Below are positions 19,227 through 21,808 of a stretch of 21,808 nucleotides of DNA, one piece after another. Under the pieces are notes generated by a model. The model made no database searches and was not told the origin of the DNA. It saw nothing but the letters and a program-made list of their open reading frames with translations. Within the stretch, counting starts at the first letter, position 1, and every line of letters starts with the position of its first letter. The DNA lies in the NCBI GenBank assembly GCA_015499985.1, contig JAAAUF010000710.1:1-21808 (forward strand), read 5' to 3'. The stretch is from Haplosporangium gracile (lineage: Eukaryota > Mortierellomycota > Mortierellomycetes > Mortierellales > Mortierellaceae). The position numbers and the translations under genes were made by a program.

Positions 19227-21412
19227 TCAGATCCTCCAGGAAAGCCGGGTCATCTCCTTCGTCAATTGTGGGACTACCACGTTTCCATTGCTGTGACCCA
19301 AACCACCTGAGACGCATTCTGCAAGCCCATCCAACAAATCTTCCAATCCAAGGGATCCATCATTATCAAAAATGCTGATTTCGTCCTTGTCATCGAACAA
19401 CAACAAAATCTTGCCGAGATAATGTGCACAGGACTTGTCAGCGTTGACTTTTTTCAAGACATCCGTCACCACCTCCTTTTTTAAAACAGCTTTTCTTCCT
19501 TTTGCATTCACCTCCCTGGCGACACGGCTCAGAACTGACGACCCGAAAGAGGCATCTCCAAACGCAGGATAAACCAAGAACAGCGTGAAAATCGATATTG
19601 CCTGTGCGGAAACCATGTTGCTTAAAAAACAGAAAGACGTTCGACCTAAACGATAGGAGTGCGCCGAACAGAGTTGGGATCGAATCTGTCGGAGAAGATC
19701 GATTTCAAACCGCGGAATGTATGCGCCGGAGACAATATCTGAAGCCAGATCAAAAGAACGCTTATCAATAAATATTCTAACGTCGTTATTGTCACCGACA
19801 GGAAAGGCGCTCCAACAACAACCAACAGTAAACGCGCGTTCGGATAAGCAATCCTTTTCCAATCTCCAAACCTCGGTGAAAAGGATATTGAAGTTCTTGC
19901 AACCGAGAACAAGACGACGATCAAGCGTCTCGCGCTGAATGCCACATACGGTAGCATGGGGGTATAAACCGGACGTTGAAGGCTGGGAGATTGTCGAAAC
20001 GCTTTCACCGATAGGAATAGCCTTCTCGCAGTGGACATCAACATCAACGCCTCGACCATAAGATTCGGCAACCAAGCAAAGCACCGCGTTCCTACTACGG
20101 GGGTCAAAGAGGACACAACCAGCAAATAATGCAGCGGTAGCATAGTTCAGAAGTGGGTTTGCAACCCAACAACCAGAAATTATGTTGTCCCACTCTTCCG
20201 AAAGGCGCTGACATCTTGGAAATTCGATCCAGGTTGAGCTAGATAGCACTCCTCTAAAAGGCGAATCGGCCAAAAGCGACAACAGACCTTCAGAAGGCTG
20301 GACTTGAGAAGGGGCATTTCGAATGCCAAGGTTCCGAGATGGCACACCAAACTCAAAAGAAAGCCTCATAATGCCTTCTTCAGAGGGAGTAAGGACCATC
20401 TGACCAGACACATTCAAGCGCTTTGCGCTTCTTGAAGGCAACTTGGGAGTAAAAGGAAGCCCTATTCAATTTTTGAAAACAAAAAAAAAAAAAGTAAGTC
20501 GCACGTTCAAAAAAAAATGCGGTATAATGACAACGACATCAGAAAGCGCAATATACACTAACTTTTATCAGATGGACGTAGACTATCGTAAGACGGTAAA
20601 GAGGCTGCGAGTTGCAGAGAAATGAACGAAATTTTCAATGTAAAATAACGGATCAAGCGTCAGTTGTTGCAACTTTGATCTCAATTAACGGCGAAGCAAC
20701 AAACCGTATAACCCACCAGATGAAACCCAGGAAACTAAACGTTTCATCAGCGGGAGCAATGAAAGATTCATCAGCAGAAGAAGCGGCAGATTCATCAGGG
20801 CCAGGTTCTTCAGCGACAAATTCGTCCGTGACAGGTTCATCAGCGACAGATCCATCTGCAGCACCAGCGGCAACTTCAGAGAGAACAGCAGAATACTTCT
20901 TCAGAAAGCAGAAGCACCGGCGCCAACTAGAACGATATTGAGAACAACGTACGTTAGCAAGCGAGACCACGGTCCTCATTTTTTTGGTTATTGAGAGAAG
21001 AAACCTTACACTTTTCATCCTTGACGACGGAGGTAGCAAATTCAAAGCCATCTGCGGTAAAAACTTGAGAGAATCAAGAAAAGGTCAACACCTTAGGACC
21101 ACTTAAACAAGCTTTCACTTCCAAAACGAAACAACTATTAACTTACACCAGAGACACTTTATCAAATAACAATGTCTCTTTGCTTCCACAAAGTTCTTGA
21201 CAAGACAAACATCGCAGAAAGGGCTTGTTCTCTATAAATACCGGAATAGCGTGGCCTCGGAACGACCCAGCTCTCACCACAACTTCCGTGTGAACCCTTG
21301 CAATATGTTTACGCAGAAATTCTCCGTCCTTCGAATATTCACAAGGAGGGAAAGGGCAAGTCGCAGTTGCATTCCCAGGGTTCAGTGGCTCTCGAACTGC
21401 ATTAACATTCAT
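19227..21412 (-). CDS. Unrecognised multi-exon protein with N-terminal C2H2 finger and second Cys/His cluster
   Basis: My model has six exons: 21412-21278, 21231-21147, 21063-21012, 20926-20727, 20604-20563 and 20461-19227. All are GT-AG and in frame, 582 aa. Residues 19-41 fit C-x4-C-x12-H-x4-H (CPFPPC..KHIARVH). Next comes CDVC..HCYLIKC, a second possible zinc site, then FTADGFEFATSVVKDE. An acidic Asp/Glu/Ala/Pro linker with DEPVTDEFVAEEPGPDE follows. The last exon gives about 410 residues of globular sequence with no recognised family. Near its end, IFDNDGSLGLED looks like an EF-hand loop missing the first ligand. The last exon (1235 nt open) is firm. Exons 1-5 are less so: intron 1 is only 46 nt, and the donors GTGTAAGG and GTTTCA are weak. 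A decayed gene is possible. Confidence 0.55.
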
Positions 21413-21808
21413 GTCGAAGGGTGAAAGGAAAAGAGACTTCGATGTTGATCAACTGAAAATAAGCCCAAACCACGGGCTTTAAGGACTTCTCGTTTGGGGG
21501 GCAATGCGAGGAGGTGAACAAAAATGACACAGGGCACGGGTCACTCTTCAAGGGTGAATGGAGGCAAAAGGTAAACATAATTGACACAAGGCGTAGTTCA
21601 CTGTTCTAGGATGAGAGCAACAAGCAGTAAACAAAATTGACATAGGGCGCACGTTATTTTCAGGAGACGCAGCTAAATAAAATAACAAAAACGCTACAAG
21701 GCACAATTCCATGTTCAACCATTTTTACTCTTGCAGATATCCTCAATGCGTTACTATTTTGACAGTTGCCAGCGTAAACTCCTCGACAGAGACTACAACT
21801 CCCTCGAC
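21413..21808. other. 5' flank of the zinc-finger gene
   Basis: It contains the tandem repeat listed separately. After 21730 a stretch TTACTCTTGCAG could be a plus-strand splice acceptor of a gene running off the window, but nothing after it is long enough to judge. Confidence 0.4.
21513..21700. repeat. Diverged tandem repeat, about 56-bp unit, 4 copies
   Basis: The most conserved core starts at 21513 (GGTGAACAAAAATGACAC), 21570 (GGTAAACATAATTGACAC), 21626 (AGTAAACAAAATTGACAT) and 21681 (AATAACAAAAACGCTACA). Each is followed by a purine-rich AGGGC or AAGGC. Spacing is 57, 56 and 55 bp, and divergence grows toward the right. The array starts about 100 bp upstream of the zinc-finger gene's ATG. 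Confidence 0.75.

Noticed and set aside
20893..20926. VGAGASAF reading after the acceptor at 20927
   Set aside because: An attractive-looking peptide, but the frame hits TGA at once. The neighbouring frame stays open for 200 nt with good codon use.
20653..21051. Contiguous 132-codon minus-strand ORF ending in a membrane-like segment
   Set aside because: It reads through an intron with a CTAAC branch site and TTCTAG acceptor. The spliced frame (DGFEFATSVVKDE) explains the codons before it better, and the hydrophobic end is probably intron sequence.
1..21808. Search for tRNA, rRNA, CRISPR, transposase, integrase or reverse-transcriptase signatures
   Set aside because: None seen by eye on either strand. 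Short or degraded copies could be missed without a search.

Overview
The window looks like nuclear DNA of a filamentous, early-diverging fungus. A Mortierella-like Mucoromycota genome is my best guess. The grounds are: many short GT-AG introns, several with CTAAC-type branch sites; C-ending codon preference in exons; AT-rich spacers full of homopolymers and microsatellites; TATA boxes and AATAAA signals; and proteins of clear eukaryotic families. There are no bacterial operon features, no tRNA or rRNA genes, no CRISPR array and no recognisable transposon.

Layout. (1) At 849-1514 (+) lies a small secreted Thr/Lys-rich, Cys-containing protein with its own TATA box and poly(A) signal. (2) At 2660-4518 (-) lies S-adenosylmethionine decarboxylase (two exons), the aminopropyl-donor step of polyamine synthesis. 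Its upstream sequence carries short ORFs that could be regulatory. (3) About 3 kb of low-complexity spacer follows, with one possible unassigned minus-strand exon at 6203-6361. (4) At 7619-10738 (-) lies a seven-exon mitochondrial citrate (tricarboxylate) carrier. (5) At 11173-13798 (-) lies the five-exon UTP6 gene (small-subunit processome). (6) At 14218-15876 (+) lies a three-exon type I DnaJ/Ydj1 cochaperone ending in a CaaX box; it is divergent from UTP6 across a 419-bp shared promoter. (7) At 16814-19083 (+) lies a large lineage-type secreted Pro/Thr-rich protein with a Cys-rich C-terminal part. (8) At 19227-21412 (-) lies an unrecognised multi-exon gene. Its reassembled N-terminus has a C2H2 finger followed by a second Cys/His cluster. 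A diverged tandem repeat of about 56 bp (four copies) lies just upstream of its start.

The named genes are independent housekeeping functions (polyamine synthesis, citrate export from mitochondria, rRNA processing, Hsp70 cochaperone). They do not form a pathway cluster. The parts least explained by known families are the two secreted proteins, the zinc-finger gene with its upstream repeats, a 12-bp hairpin at 16326-16358, and the upstream ORFs of the decarboxylase. I see no evidence of a new multi-gene system. All splice sites were inferred by eye from GT/AG signals, reading frame and family conservation.
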